Shown here: piece after piece, positions 1 through 10,471 of the stretch
Layout: each line of letters begins with the position of its first letter
Numbering within the stretch: position 1 is the stretch's first letter
Assembly: GCA_934444735.1 (NCBI GenBank)
Contig: CAKSDE010000001.1
Location: 62,001 to 126,000 of the forward strand
Length of the DNA stretch: 64,000 nt
Direction of reading: 5' to 3'
Source: an uncultured Clostridia bacterium
GTDB lineage: Bacteria; Bacillota; Clostridia; UBA1381
The notes under the pieces: generated by a model
What the model was told of the DNA's origin: nothing
The model's input: the letters and a program-made list of their open reading frames with translations, nothing else
Databases searched by the model: none
Translations under genes and position numbers: made by a program

Positions 1-3000
1 AACGGGCTGAAATGTTCGGTTGTAAATAACATTGTCTATTTATCGGAAAAGGAAGTGCCGCTAAATGTCCACAGTAAGGTTAATACGTTTTTTGGGATTT
101 ATGTTTCTGCGAAAGGTAAAGGCTTAGGGACGATAGAAAGCCCGCTTTCCGGTATAGATAAGGCAAAGGGCATGGTTGAAGCTGTGAAATCTTCAATAGG
201 GCTTCCGGACGGAGGGCTGACGGTCTATTTCAGAGAGGGGTCATACCCTGTTTATGAAACGGAAATATTTACGAAAAAAGACAGCGGCAAAGAAGGCTCG
301 CCGATAACATACAAGGCATATCACGGTGAAAAAGTTTCTTTCAACGGCGGTATTAACATTAAGGGCTCGGAATTTGGAGAAATAGTAGATGTTAATATGC
401 TAAAAAGATTGCCGTACCCTGATCAAGTGGTATGTGTTGATGTTTCAAAAAGACTTGGCAATTTTTCCAACGGATTTAAAAGCGTAGATCCGGCTCAATG
501 GGTTTTAACCTATAACGGAGAAAGCTTACAGCTATGTCGCTGGCCAAACAGGGAATTTGCCCTGACGGGTGAAGTCCTTGAAACGTCTAAGAATTGGAGA
601 ACGGATGGCTTCAGGTTTGTTGTTGATAATGCAAGAGTAAAGAAATGGGTAGGCGAAGAGGATCAGAGAATATTTGGATATTTTTGCTATCGTTGGGCAG
701 GCGAATATAGGAAGATTAAAGATGTCAGAGTGTCGGATTTATCAATAAAATCAGATCAAGGCTCTGAATTTGACGTTCTTTCGGGAAAAGAGTATTATGT
801 ATATAACTTGGTAAGCGAACTTGACGCTCCGGGTGAGTTTTATTATGATACCAAGCATGATTTACTGTATTTGTATCCGGTAGAGGGAGATAAGAACAGC
901 GCTGAATTTAAAAATAATAATGTTCAGTTTGCGCTCTTGTCACAAGATATGCTCAGTTTTAACGAATGTGAATATGTGACTTTTGATGATATTATATTTG
1001 AAAATTCACAAGGAAGAGTTGCTACTACGGCAGCAAATACTACGTCAATTAATTTTTTGGGGTGTACATTCAGAAATATAAGCGCAGGTATTATGCAAGA
1101 GGGTTATGACCATTTGATTAACGGATGTGATTTTTATAATATAACGGGAAACGGAATATATATGAGCGGCGGTGACCGAAACGACATCATTCCGTCGGGG
1201 AATGTGGTTAATAACTGCCGGTTCTGGAACTTTAATACCGTTTTGAGAACGAATACGGGCGCTATACAGGCACGAGGCTGCGGAAACACGGTATCACATA
1301 ATGAATTTGTCGGCGGACCGCATACGGTTATTGCATTGGCAGGTGATGAAAATGTGATTGAATATAACGAGTTTTACGATTGTTTGCAGGATAATGCAGA
1401 GGATGCCGGGACGATTTACGGAGGCAGAAATTTATCGGACCAGAATGCGCATATCAGGTATAACTATTTTCACGATATATACAATAAATCGATGGCGGCG
1501 ATATATTATGATGATACCTTGTCAAATATGCACGCAGAGGACAATGTGTTCATAAACACTGCAAGAAGTGTGTTTGTACACGGCGGCGTTAATAACTCAA
1601 TAAACAGTAACCTTGTTATTAATGAATCGGGCGACGGCGGTGCGGTAAGAATTTGCGGAAGCTCGCCGCAGTATTGGCTGACGTCAAACGCACAAACCCT
1701 TGCGTCAAACAATTTTATGTGGCATTTATTGCAATTGAATTATAAATCAAAGGGCTGGCAAAGATATAAGGATACGTTAAAATATATGGATTCTACGGTG
1801 GGTGTTTCATTTTTTCCGCCTTATGATACGGAATTTGTCGGAAATACGTTTGTAATAAGAAATCCGTTAAACGATCTGACAGAGGGCGTAGAGGCAAAGG
1901 GTAATCAGGTTGCACCTTATGTCAAAATTAAGGATAATACCGTTATTTCGGGTGATGATGTCGATTCGTTTGTAATCCCTGAAAAGTACCAAAAGATAAT
2001 AGATGAGGCAGGAATATATATTGATAAAGACAGAAAGAGCTTAGATAAATTGGACGAATTTGAGCTTTTGCGGCCATATAATATGAGCGAAAATGTTGAA
2101 GCGTCGGAGGTGGTGTTTGAGTGGACTCCTGCCGAAAATGCAAGCAGATATTTATTCACGCTCGCAACAGATAAGGATTTTAATAACATTATTTCAAATA
2201 AACAGGTAAAAAGCAACAGCGTGACAATAAATAAGCTTAATTACGGTAAGACGCGATATTACTGGAAGGTTGAGGCAATTGCCAAAAAGACCAACGCTGT
2301 TATTTCTTCGGGAAATACAAAAGCAGGCTTTTACAGCTTTACAACCAAGAAGGAAGAGGTTCTTGACATGACTAAGTTTAACGATATTTATGATAAGTGC
2401 AAGAATCTTTCAGAAAGCGTGATCGAGGGGAGTGAACCCGGAGCGTATAAAGTCGGAACTGTTGAATTGATGAAAGAAATTCTGGAAAAATATGACAGAA
2501 TTAAAAACAGTTCCATATTGACGCAACGGATTATTAACAAGATGTCTAATGAACTTTCGAACGAGTTTAATAAGCTTGCAGTCAGAAAGAATCCGCAGTA
2601 TCTGAATATGTATGAGATGCTTTCGTCGGGCAGTAAGTGGAGTATTACACCCAATCAGTTTACCGCTGCAAACGGTATACTGAAACATACGACAATATCA
2701 GAGGAGAGATTCGGAACAGCTAATAAAATAGAACCGCATAATATTATTAAATTTAAGGCGAATCCGCAAACACTTTCTTCATGGATAGGTTTTGGTATAA
2801 GAGCACAGGCAAGTCCAAATGCGGTTGCATGGTCACAGAATTATCAATACTTGTTTATTATTAAGGAAGACACATTCGAATTCCAAAAATGGGGGCCGGA
2901 AAATAATTTCCAATACGATTATCCTAACAATATCGTAAAAGCAGGAGAAACTCATGAATATGAATTTGACTTCCAAAATCAAGACGATGGTTCTGTCAGG

Positions 3001-3141
3001 GCGGTTATTAAGATAGACGGTAATACGTTGGTTGATTATCTTGATAATCAGAGTGATGCGATTACGTCGGCAGGATTTTTCGAAGTATACGGTACAGATA
3101 AGAACACTTATATTGAATTGTCGGCAGAACCCAATGAATAA
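1..3141 (+). CDS. Secreted-type multidomain beta-helix protein, 5' end missing (partial)
   Basis: The frame is open from base 1 with no stop. A GTG at 55 exists but has no ribosome binding site and lies inside the protein, so the true start is upstream of the window. The visible 1,046 residues show a parallel beta-helix region (about 35-680) entered by a GIYVSAKGKG segment and rich in short N-x-N/G turns. Next come a fibronectin-III-like domain (about 700-790, ending in YYWKVEA), a helical linker (about 800-870) and a C-terminal LamG-like sandwich. The entry segment and layout resemble GH141-type and pectate-lyase-fold glycan enzymes; this is inference and the substrate is unknown. The residues before 35 look like the end of another domain. 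Only 17 bases separate it from the following SLH gene, so they are probably co-transcribed. The protein at 55789 shares the helix/FN3/helical/LamG order. Confidence 0.85.
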   Translation, partial: NGLKCSVVNNIVYLSEKEVPLNVHSKVNTFFGIYVSAKGKGLGTIESPLSGIDKAKGMVEAVKSSIGLPDGGLTVYFREGSYPVYETEIFTKKDSGKEGSPITYKAYHGEKVSFNGGINIKGSEFGEIVDVNMLKRLPYPDQVVCVDVSKRLGNFSNGFKSVDPAQWVLTYNGESLQLCRWPNREFALTGEVLETSKNWRTDGFRFVVDNARVKKWVGEEDQRIFGYFCYRWAGEYRKIKDVRVSDLSIKSDQGSEFDVLSGKEYYVYNLVSELDAPGEFYYDTKHDLLYLYPVEGDKNSAEFKNNNVQFALLSQDMLSFNECEYVTFDDIIFENSQGRVATTAANTTSINFLGCTFRNISAGIMQEGYDHLINGCDFYNITGNGIYMSGGDRNDIIPSGNVVNNCRFWNFNTVLRTNTGAIQARGCGNTVSHNEFVGGPHTVIALAGDENVIEYNEFYDCLQDNAEDAGTIYGGRNLSDQNAHIRYNYFHDIYNKSMAAIYYDDTLSNMHAEDNVFINTARSVFVHGGVNNSINSNLVINESGDGGAVRICGSSPQYWLTSNAQTLASNNFMWHLLQLNYKSKGWQRYKDTLKYMDSTVGVSFFPPYDTEFVGNTFVIRNPLNDLTEGVEAKGNQVAPYVKIKDNTVISGDDVDSFVIPEKYQKIIDEAGIYIDKDRKSLDKLDEFELLRPYNMSENVEASEVVFEWTPAENASRYLFTLATDKDFNNIISNKQVKSNSVTINKLNYGKTRYYWKVEAIAKKTNAVISSGNTKAGFYSFTTKKEEVLDMTKFNDIYDKCKNLSESVIEGSEPGAYKVGTVELMKEILEKYDRIKNSSILTQRIINKMSNELSNEFNKLAVRKNPQYLNMYEMLSSGSKWSITPNQFTAANGILKHTTISEERFGTANKIEPHNIIKFKANPQTLSSWIGFGIRAQASPNAVAWSQNYQYLFIIKEDTFEFQKWGPENNFQYDYPNNIVKAGETHEYEFDFQNQDDGSVRAVIKIDGNTLVDYLDNQSDAITSAGFFEVYGTDKNTYIELSAEPNE

Positions 3142-3158
3142 ATAAGAAAGAGGTAGAA

Positions 3159-5114
3159 ATGAGCATGAATAAAAAGATTATTTCAATTTCGTTGGCTTTG
3201 GCTGCTGTTTTTGGCGGTACGGTATCGGCAGCGCCGGACTTTGGCGGAAAGATTGACAGAACTTTTACAGAGGACAGAACCATGTATTATATTGAATTGG
3301 ATTCGGATAAAATCCCGGATATTTCGATAGATGGTTATACCACTCTTTCTAAAGCCGAAAAGATTTATAAAGACGGCGCAGCCCTGTTAAAGTCTAACGT
3401 AACCATATTGGAAAACAATGCTACGGGGAAAAAATACAGATTTGCATTTACGCATGATGAGGCAAAGATAACTATTGAAGAAGTCAATATTTCGCCCGAT
3501 GGAAAAATGACGGTTAAGGGTAAAGCTGACAGTGAACATCCGATAAAAATATTCATCTTAAAGCCTACACCGGAGGATAAGAATGTATCGTACAGATGGA
3601 CCGATGTTACTGCAAACGACAGCCAAAAGTATATACTGGATATAATAGAGGTTGCACCGAGTGACATTGCAAATGATGACATACTGGTATATTCTTTTGC
3701 AAATCAGGCAAAGAGCGGTGCTTACAGTCTGTATATTGTCAGTGAGGATATGGATGGTGCGGTGTTCTGTGAAGATGTGTTTTATGCCGCACAGTCCGAT
3801 GTTGATGATGCTTTGGAAAAAATCAACGCACTATGTAAAAATGATGTAAGCGACGATAATTCAGCTAAAATTGTTGAGCTGATTGATGAGAAGGGCGGCT
3901 ATCTGTACTTGGATCCGACGTATTATTCGGAGTTGAGTGATTTTGGTAAGAGAAAGGTTGCCGAATATATGGCAAACAAAACAGGATATGCAGATGTTAA
4001 AGCTCTAAATGAGGCATATAAAAATGCAGTTGCACCGGCTTATGCAAATGACGGTAAAGATATTGAAAAGGTTGTGGAAAGCTATAAAGACAGCCTGAAT
4101 TTGAAAATGATCAGGGAATATGGCAGATTATCTAAAAAAGCAATAGTTTCAAAGAGCTGCAAAGAGGCGAAAAGCGTTGAAGAATTTAAAAAATTATTTA
4201 ATTGTGCGACTGTTCTTGAAATGATAAATGAAGCAACCGCACCCGATCTTATTGATGATGCAATCAGAAATTATTCGGATATTTTGGAATTGAGCGACGG
4301 CGCAGTTACAAAGTATAATAATTATAAGAGCAAGGTTTTGGCGGCACTGTCAGAAAAAGCCGGCAAATATACGAAGGTATCCGAAATAGAAGATACGATA
4401 AACAGTGTAAATGTTTCGCAAGGAGGATCATCGGGAAATAACGGAAACAGCGGTTCAAAATCCGTTAATGTTTCCACGGGCTCAACAAGAGTTCCGCAAA
4501 GTGTTATTCCGCAGATTACCAATCCGCAAAAAGAACCCGATTCGGAAATACAACAGAATACCGATTTTCCTTTTGTTGACTGCGAAAACGTTCCATGGGC
4601 GAAGAATGCAATTGAGCATATGGTGAAAAATAAGATTGTGTCAGGTAAAACCGAAACGGAATTTTATCCGAATGATAAAATAAAAAGAGAAGAATTTGCA
4701 AAAATAACAGTAAACGGTTTTGGGTTCACGGATCAGAAGAAAACCGGATTTGAAGATGTTTTGGAGGGCAGCTGGTATGAAGAATACATAAATGCCGCCT
4801 TTGCCGCAGGCTTGATTTCGGGCATAGACAGCACTCATTTCGGCGTAGGTAAATTTATTACAAGAGAAGATATGGCTGCTATGATATACAGAGCTGTTAA
4901 AAGTTCCAAATTCGACACCGAGATAATACTTGACGGTTATGAAAGACCTGAGCTTTCAGATCTTGACGAGGTTAGCGATTATGCAAAAGACGCAGTCGAA
5001 TTTTTGATTGAAAAAGGCGCAATTAATGGAAGCAACGGTAAGTTTAATCCTAAGGGGTATGCAACAAGAGCGGAAGCAGTAAAGGTGATTTATCAAATCA
5101 TCAAGATAAGATAA
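3159..5114 (+). CDS. SLH-domain surface protein (three C-terminal SLH repeats)
   Basis: A 651-residue exported protein. The N-terminus (MSMNKKIISISLALAAVFGG) is a signal peptide ending near VSAAP. The middle part has no family I recognise. A Ser/Gly/Asn-rich linker lies at about 420-450. Three SLH repeats follow at about 469-525, 530-585 and 598-650, each carrying the hallmark TRAE/REE-type turn (KREEFAK, TREDMAA, TRAEAVK). SLH trimers bind pyruvylated secondary cell wall polymers, so the protein is probably held on the cell surface. The ATG follows AAGAAAGAGGT at a normal distance. It sits between a secreted beta-helix protein and a second SLH protein with 14-17 base gaps, consistent with one operon building a surface layer around glycan-active proteins. 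Confidence 0.9.
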   Translation: MSMNKKIISISLALAAVFGGTVSAAPDFGGKIDRTFTEDRTMYYIELDSDKIPDISIDGYTTLSKAEKIYKDGAALLKSNVTILENNATGKKYRFAFTHDEAKITIEEVNISPDGKMTVKGKADSEHPIKIFILKPTPEDKNVSYRWTDVTANDSQKYILDIIEVAPSDIANDDILVYSFANQAKSGAYSLYIVSEDMDGAVFCEDVFYAAQSDVDDALEKINALCKNDVSDDNSAKIVELIDEKGGYLYLDPTYYSELSDFGKRKVAEYMANKTGYADVKALNEAYKNAVAPAYANDGKDIEKVVESYKDSLNLKMIREYGRLSKKAIVSKSCKEAKSVEEFKKLFNCATVLEMINEATAPDLIDDAIRNYSDILELSDGAVTKYNNYKSKVLAALSEKAGKYTKVSEIEDTINSVNVSQGGSSGNNGNSGSKSVNVSTGSTRVPQSVIPQITNPQKEPDSEIQQNTDFPFVDCENVPWAKNAIEHMVKNKIVSGKTETEFYPNDKIKREEFAKITVNGFGFTDQKKTGFEDVLEGSWYEEYINAAFAAGLISGIDSTHFGVGKFITREDMAAMIYRAVKSSKFDTEIILDGYERPELSDLDEVSDYAKDAVEFLIEKGAINGSNGKFNPKGYATRAEAVKVIYQIIKIR

Positions 5115-5128
5115 GGGTGGTGAAGAGT

Positions 5129-7885
5129 ATGAAGAAATTATTATCGGCAGCTTTGGTGTTATCAATGCTTCCTGCATTTTCAATATTTAATGCGGCTAAT
5201 GCCGAGCAAAATAAGGATTTTGAACAACAAAAGGAAAAGCTGAAGGCATTTAATATCACAATAAATGATGAATATGAGAATGATTCCGAAGTTACAAGAG
5301 CCAATTTTATAAAAACTGTTTTGGAATTTTCAAACTCTGCGCCACAAAATACCGGAGATGTTGAAACCGGTTTTGCGGATGTGGATAGGTATTATACTTA
5401 TGCGCCTTATATTGCAAGAGGTGCTGAGCTTGGGTATATTGTAGGGTATAATAACGGTTATTATTATCCTGAGGCACAGATTACGTTTAACCAAGCAGTA
5501 AAGGTGCTGATAAATGCGTTGGGGTATGAGAGTATGGCACAAAACTCGGGCGGATATCCGAACGGATACTTAAGCGTTGCGGCAGATGTTGGAATTACAG
5601 ACGGAATCAAAACTTATGACGACGGATTAAAGGCGGGGGATTTAACAAAGCTATTGTTAAATGCCTTAGAGTGTTCACCCTGTGAGATTAACTTTGACGG
5701 TTCGCAAATAAAGCTGGAGGAAAACACCGATATCGACGCGTTGTGGAAGTTTCATAGGATAGTTAAGGTTAAAAACAAAATATATGCAAATGATGTTACG
5801 GGGCTGTCTGATGCGAAAGATGCCGTACAAAGCGGATATGTAATGTTAGGCGATGAAATTGTAAAATACGCAACAACAAATGCGGCGGATTATCTGGGAT
5901 ATTCGGTTGAAGCATATGTATACTATGATGACGATGATGAACCAACGCTAAAATACATAACCGAAGGAAAGAAAAATAAAGTTTTAACGGTTAAATCCGA
6001 AGATATTCTGGATGAAGATGCAGGATTTTCCGGTTATAACTTTGTTTATTGCACAGAAAGCGGAATCAGAAAAAACATCAAAATAAATAAGGATATAAAA
6101 GTTATTTATAACGGACTTGCAAAGCCGGCATACGGTGTTTCGGATTTATGCCCCGAAATAGGAGATGTGACCTTTATAGATAATGATTCAAACGGTATTT
6201 ATGATTGTATTAAAATTTTCAAGGTTAATAAGGCAGTTGTAATAAACAATGCCGTTAATGAAAGTAAGGGAGTAACCATTGTTGATAAGTTTAAAGCAAG
6301 CAATACTTACTTTTATGACAGTGAATATGAGCACTATAACATCACGCTTGACGGAGTAACCAATAATACCGCCTGTCTTAGTGAAAATGTTTTAGCGCTT
6401 ATAGGCGATAACAATGAATATGATAAAAATACGGGAGCGCTTATCAGCAAAAATGAGAATCACAGTATAACAAGAGCATTGGGTTCAAATGCTGCAATAC
6501 AAGGTAAAATTACCTCAACAACAAATGAATATGTATATATCGACAATGTGGAGTATAAGCTTAGTTCATTTGTTGAGGGGGATAAGCTATTGTCGGGAAA
6601 TATCGGAACGTTTTGGGTGTATGACGGATATTTGCTTGCATATAAGAAGGGTAGCATTACGGTAGACGGCGAGTTGATTTCACCCGATCCTTACGAATAC
6701 GCATATTTTGTTTCGGGTGCAATTTACGATTATGAAGACACGGGAGAAGAAGTGTTTTTGCTGAAGCTGCTTACAGAAGAAAACAAATTCGAAAGGATTC
6801 TTTGTAATGCGGATACCAAGTTTAACGGTAAAAAAGATAAGTCGCTTGAAAATGCCGCAAAGATATTTGCAGAGAGCGGAAACAGCGTTTCAAACTTCGT
6901 TTGGAAGCCGCAGCTCATATTGTATAAGCTAAACGACAAAGGTTTTATTAAAGAACTGTTCACCGTAGATGGTGACAGCGAAAAGACCTTGAGGTATGAA
7001 GGTAAAGTTACATCGCCGACGTCGGGGGATATTGTTGTTGAGAAGAACGGCAAAAAATACTCATATGGCGGCAGCACTTACGGGGCATATTCGTATTACA
7101 TTAATAACTTCATGAATGCATTTTATCAGGATTCAAATACAACAGTGTTTAGAATCAACAATGAAAATATTGATGACAGCTATGTTACGGGTCCGTTTGC
7201 CGATATGATTAATTCCGCCGGCAGATATGAGATTGAAATGTATAATGTGAATAAGGACACAAATGCTGTTGAAGTTTGTTTGATGTATACAAGCCAGGCG
7301 ATGGGAAGAGAAAAAATTGACGGCGAGGCAAAACCTGTGATTGTAAAAAGTGTGCAGCAGGGTTTGAATGAAGATGATGAGCCTATAAAGACAATTGTTT
7401 GCGATGATTTGAGCGGGAAGATTACTATAAATTGGAATGATGATCTGTCGGATGAGCTCAAAGAGGTTTTCAACAGCATTAAACCGGGTGATATTATCTT
7501 TTATGAAAACGATGGTAACGGTAAACTTAAAAACATCACAAAATCATTTGATGTTGACAAGGTTGGCGTCTATGGAATGGGAACAATGAACGATTATGAC
7601 GTGGTACACGGTAATTGGTCACAGCCGACACATCTTCAGAGAAGAGCGGCATATGTAAATGTAACGGAAAAACTGCCGGGAGGATTTTTGGGATATCGTG
7701 ACAAAAACGGAATGGATTCGATTCAAAGAATTGAGGGTGACTCGCAATACTACAGAATAACGGTCAGAGGCTCAAAGGTTTCCTGTGAAAAGATAAATTA
7801 TTCGGATATTAAGGTGGGAGATGATGTCTATTTCCTGATCAAATATACACGATTGACTACTTTGTTTGTATTGGATATCAAATAA
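5129..7885 (+). CDS. SLH-domain surface protein (N-terminal SLH repeats)
   Basis: The frame can be read from a GTG at 5117, but the ATG at 5129 fits the AAGGGTGG ribosome binding site and gives a clean signal peptide (MKKLLSAALVLSMLPAFSIF, then NAANAEQ). The 918-residue product has its SLH-type repeats at the N-terminus (about residues 50-185): EVTRANFIK, then FADVDRYYTYAPYI with NQAVKVLINALGY, then YLSVAADVGITDG. The remaining 700 residues are a long beta-rich region I cannot assign. N-terminal SLH modules are common in clostridial S-layer and cell-wall proteins. It follows the previous SLH gene by 14 bases, so it is most likely in the same transcript. Its role is structural or scaffold-like by inference. 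Confidence 0.85.
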   Translation: MKKLLSAALVLSMLPAFSIFNAANAEQNKDFEQQKEKLKAFNITINDEYENDSEVTRANFIKTVLEFSNSAPQNTGDVETGFADVDRYYTYAPYIARGAELGYIVGYNNGYYYPEAQITFNQAVKVLINALGYESMAQNSGGYPNGYLSVAADVGITDGIKTYDDGLKAGDLTKLLLNALECSPCEINFDGSQIKLEENTDIDALWKFHRIVKVKNKIYANDVTGLSDAKDAVQSGYVMLGDEIVKYATTNAADYLGYSVEAYVYYDDDDEPTLKYITEGKKNKVLTVKSEDILDEDAGFSGYNFVYCTESGIRKNIKINKDIKVIYNGLAKPAYGVSDLCPEIGDVTFIDNDSNGIYDCIKIFKVNKAVVINNAVNESKGVTIVDKFKASNTYFYDSEYEHYNITLDGVTNNTACLSENVLALIGDNNEYDKNTGALISKNENHSITRALGSNAAIQGKITSTTNEYVYIDNVEYKLSSFVEGDKLLSGNIGTFWVYDGYLLAYKKGSITVDGELISPDPYEYAYFVSGAIYDYEDTGEEVFLLKLLTEENKFERILCNADTKFNGKKDKSLENAAKIFAESGNSVSNFVWKPQLILYKLNDKGFIKELFTVDGDSEKTLRYEGKVTSPTSGDIVVEKNGKKYSYGGSTYGAYSYYINNFMNAFYQDSNTTVFRINNENIDDSYVTGPFADMINSAGRYEIEMYNVNKDTNAVEVCLMYTSQAMGREKIDGEAKPVIVKSVQQGLNEDDEPIKTIVCDDLSGKITINWNDDLSDELKEVFNSIKPGDIIFYENDGNGKLKNITKSFDVDKVGVYGMGTMNDYDVVHGNWSQPTHLQRRAAYVNVTEKLPGGFLGYRDKNGMDSIQRIEGDSQYYRITVRGSKVSCEKINYSDIKVGDDVYFLIKYTRLTTLFVLDIK

Positions 7886-7968
7886 AAGTCAGTCTGAAAA
7901 AATAAAGAGAATGGTGAAGGGTGTCAAAAAAAGCGCCCGCAAGGAGGACAAAAGGAAAAGGAGGAGAA

Positions 7969-10341
7969 ATGAGCAGTAAGAAAAAAATTGCGTCTTTGAT
8001 TGCTTTGGTGATGATGACAAGTACGTTTTCGGCAGGGTATGCAGAAGGTAATTGTGACATTGTTATTGATTCAATTGAAGATGTGACGGTAAGTGCGGAA
8101 AATGTATTATACACAGACGAGGATTACTTGTGTGCGGAATTGAATCTGAAAAATGATTCGGCATTAAAAGAGGATATTAAGGTAAAAATTAATATCAAGG
8201 ACGCTAAAGGTAATATTTTGGCAAGGTCGATATTGACACGAAAGCTGAATGCAAACCAAAATGTTCCCGTAAAGTTCAGCGCGGCAGATGTTTGCGGCGG
8301 AAAAAACGTTACGTTGTTCGTAGATGTTCTGAGAAACGGAATTTATGACCGTATATATGTTTCACCAAACGGTGATGATAAAAATGACGGCACAAAAACT
8401 TCACCGTTAAAGACGGTTTCTGCGGCGGTTAATATGCTTTATTCAAGAAATAAAGATGAAAAATATCAAGGCAGAGATATTACTGTTGAATTTGCGCAAG
8501 GTAACTACAGCGTTTCAAATCCGATCGTGATAAATGACGCCAAGATATCTAATTTTTCTTCGGTTACACTGGAGGGAAAGGGTGAGAATACCGTATTGTA
8601 TGGCGGCTTGGCGGTTAAAGGCTCTGATTTTACGAAGGTAGAGGATACGCTGACTTTGTCCAAGTTTGGTGTTTCAGGCGGACTCTATAAGCTTGAACTC
8701 GACAAATACGGTATCAAAACAGATTACAGCAAGCCTGATACAATGAAAAATGACCCAATATTTGATACGATATACTATAACAACAATGCTTGTCAGATAG
8801 CAAGATACCCAAATGCGGCTGACGGATTTATCACTTCTGATATTTCGGTTGACGAATTGCGCACGTTGAGCATTTCTTCTCCGGATATTTCATCAAAATG
8901 GGTTGATTATGATGAAGCGTGGATAAGAGGCTGGTTTGCATGGGATTGGGACTTGAATTCTGCTCATGTGGGAAGTATAACAACGGGAAATCTCAGAACA
9001 GATAAGCTCTTTTGCGGAACTATAAAAAATGATGAGCTGCCTGTTACAAAAACCGATAAGAGATGGTATATTTATAATATGCCTCAAGTGCTTGATACAG
9101 AGGGCGAGTATGTCATAAACGGCAATATTCTTTACTTCTGTCCGCCTGCGGCAGATGTCAAAAACGGTACTTTTGATAACAACGATATATTTTTAAATAT
9201 ATCGGATAACAGCATTCTGGAGATCAAAGATGTTTCCAATGTAGCGGTTGAAAAAATTACATTTAAAAATTCAAAGAATAATTTGGTTAATGTTGGATCC
9301 GACAATGTAAAAATTGCAGGATGTACATTTACAAATGCCATGAACGGATTAAACATAAAGGGAAATAACAATTTGGTTACATCATGTGATTTTATGGATT
9401 TGGAGGGCTTTGGCGCAACTGTTTCGGGGGGAGATGAAATAACCCTTACAAGCTCAAATTCGATTATTCAAAATTGTTTATTCAAAAGAACAGGCCGGAT
9501 TAACAGAACAAACTGCCCTGCTCTGTTATTGGGCGGCTGCGGAGTTACGGCTGAAAAGAATACATTGACCGAAACACCTCATTCGGCATTATCTTACAGC
9601 GGAAATAACCACGTTATCGAGTATAATGATTTATATGACTGCCTGAAGGACGCAGCGGATGATGCCGGCATTATCTATACGGGCAACAATCTTTCTAATA
9701 TGGGTACTGTAATTAAGCACAACTATCTGCATGATTCAAACAGCGGCTTGGGAGCAGTTTACTGGGATGATTGGCTGAGCGGGCAAACTGCCTTGGAGAA
9801 TGTAATCGAAAATGTGGATAACACACTTTTGATTCACGGCGGTGTCTGCAATACATTCAGCGGAAATATAATTAAGAATGTAACCAGAGGATTGGCGGTC
9901 AGAGGAAAAGGCAGAAATGTGACTGAAAACGGTGTCACATTCAACGTTTGGGATTCGCAGGCTATCGGATATTCTGAAAATGACGGCGGATATAACCCAT
10001 ACTATAATGTATTTTTGTCAAATCTTGTAGGTAATTTCTATGCGCCTGAAACATATACGGCAAAACCATGGAGAGGGGATGTTTGGCAAGCGGCTTTCGG
10101 CAGAGTTTTAAAATATGTTGATCATAAAGATACAGACATGGCAAATGAAACAACATTCCAAAACAACTCGTTTGTCAATGTTACAACGGCAATTTATCCG
10201 TATGCCTCAACCGCAATGAGCGATTTGATACTCAAAGATAATGAAGAGGGTTTAACAAGCGTTCCGGTTTCAAAGCTTGATTTATATAACGATGTAGTAT
10301 CAAATTCGGGTGTGTATAAAGACAACTACAGAACAAAATAA
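7969..10341 (+). CDS. Secreted right-handed beta-helix (pectate-lyase-fold) protein
   Basis: The open frame extends back to a GTG at 7921, but the ATG at 7969 has an ideal AAGGAGGAG site and begins a signal peptide (MSSKKKIASLIALVMMTSTF, cleaved near GYAEG), giving 790 residues. After an Ig-like segment (about 30-115) the segment DRIYVSPNGDDKNDGTKTSP opens a parallel beta-helix. This entry motif is common in GH141-like and polysaccharide-lyase-like proteins. Later turns carry repeated N-x-N-x-I/V rungs and the pair HNYLHDSNSGLGAVYWDD, which has a counterpart in the first protein of the window. Substrate and mechanism cannot be read from the sequence. No SLH repeat or sorting signal is present. 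It probably belongs to the operon of the three upstream genes. Confidence 0.85.
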   Translation: MSSKKKIASLIALVMMTSTFSAGYAEGNCDIVIDSIEDVTVSAENVLYTDEDYLCAELNLKNDSALKEDIKVKINIKDAKGNILARSILTRKLNANQNVPVKFSAADVCGGKNVTLFVDVLRNGIYDRIYVSPNGDDKNDGTKTSPLKTVSAAVNMLYSRNKDEKYQGRDITVEFAQGNYSVSNPIVINDAKISNFSSVTLEGKGENTVLYGGLAVKGSDFTKVEDTLTLSKFGVSGGLYKLELDKYGIKTDYSKPDTMKNDPIFDTIYYNNNACQIARYPNAADGFITSDISVDELRTLSISSPDISSKWVDYDEAWIRGWFAWDWDLNSAHVGSITTGNLRTDKLFCGTIKNDELPVTKTDKRWYIYNMPQVLDTEGEYVINGNILYFCPPAADVKNGTFDNNDIFLNISDNSILEIKDVSNVAVEKITFKNSKNNLVNVGSDNVKIAGCTFTNAMNGLNIKGNNNLVTSCDFMDLEGFGATVSGGDEITLTSSNSIIQNCLFKRTGRINRTNCPALLLGGCGVTAEKNTLTETPHSALSYSGNNHVIEYNDLYDCLKDAADDAGIIYTGNNLSNMGTVIKHNYLHDSNSGLGAVYWDDWLSGQTALENVIENVDNTLLIHGGVCNTFSGNIIKNVTRGLAVRGKGRNVTENGVTFNVWDSQAIGYSENDGGYNPYYNVFLSNLVGNFYAPETYTAKPWRGDVWQAAFGRVLKYVDHKDTDMANETTFQNNSFVNVTTAIYPYASTAMSDLILKDNEEGLTSVPVSKLDLYNDVVSNSGVYKDNYRTK

Positions 10342-10345
10342 AAAA

Positions 10346-10400
10346 ATAAGCGGCCGGCAAGATGCCTATTTTGCTGCAGCGGCATTTTGCGGCGGCTTAT
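10346..10400 (+). terminator. Large imperfect hairpin between beta-helix and SGNH genes
   Basis: Two arms of about 20 bases (10346-10366 and 10381-10400) pair with few mismatches around a 14-base loop, followed by AAATAAAAAA rather than a T-run. It may be an attenuating or processing hairpin rather than a strong terminator. Confidence 0.45.
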
Positions 10401-10471
10401 AAATAAAAAACAGGCGATTGCATAATTTATATTTTTCAATTGCCAAAAATAACAGAATTGGAGGAAGAAAA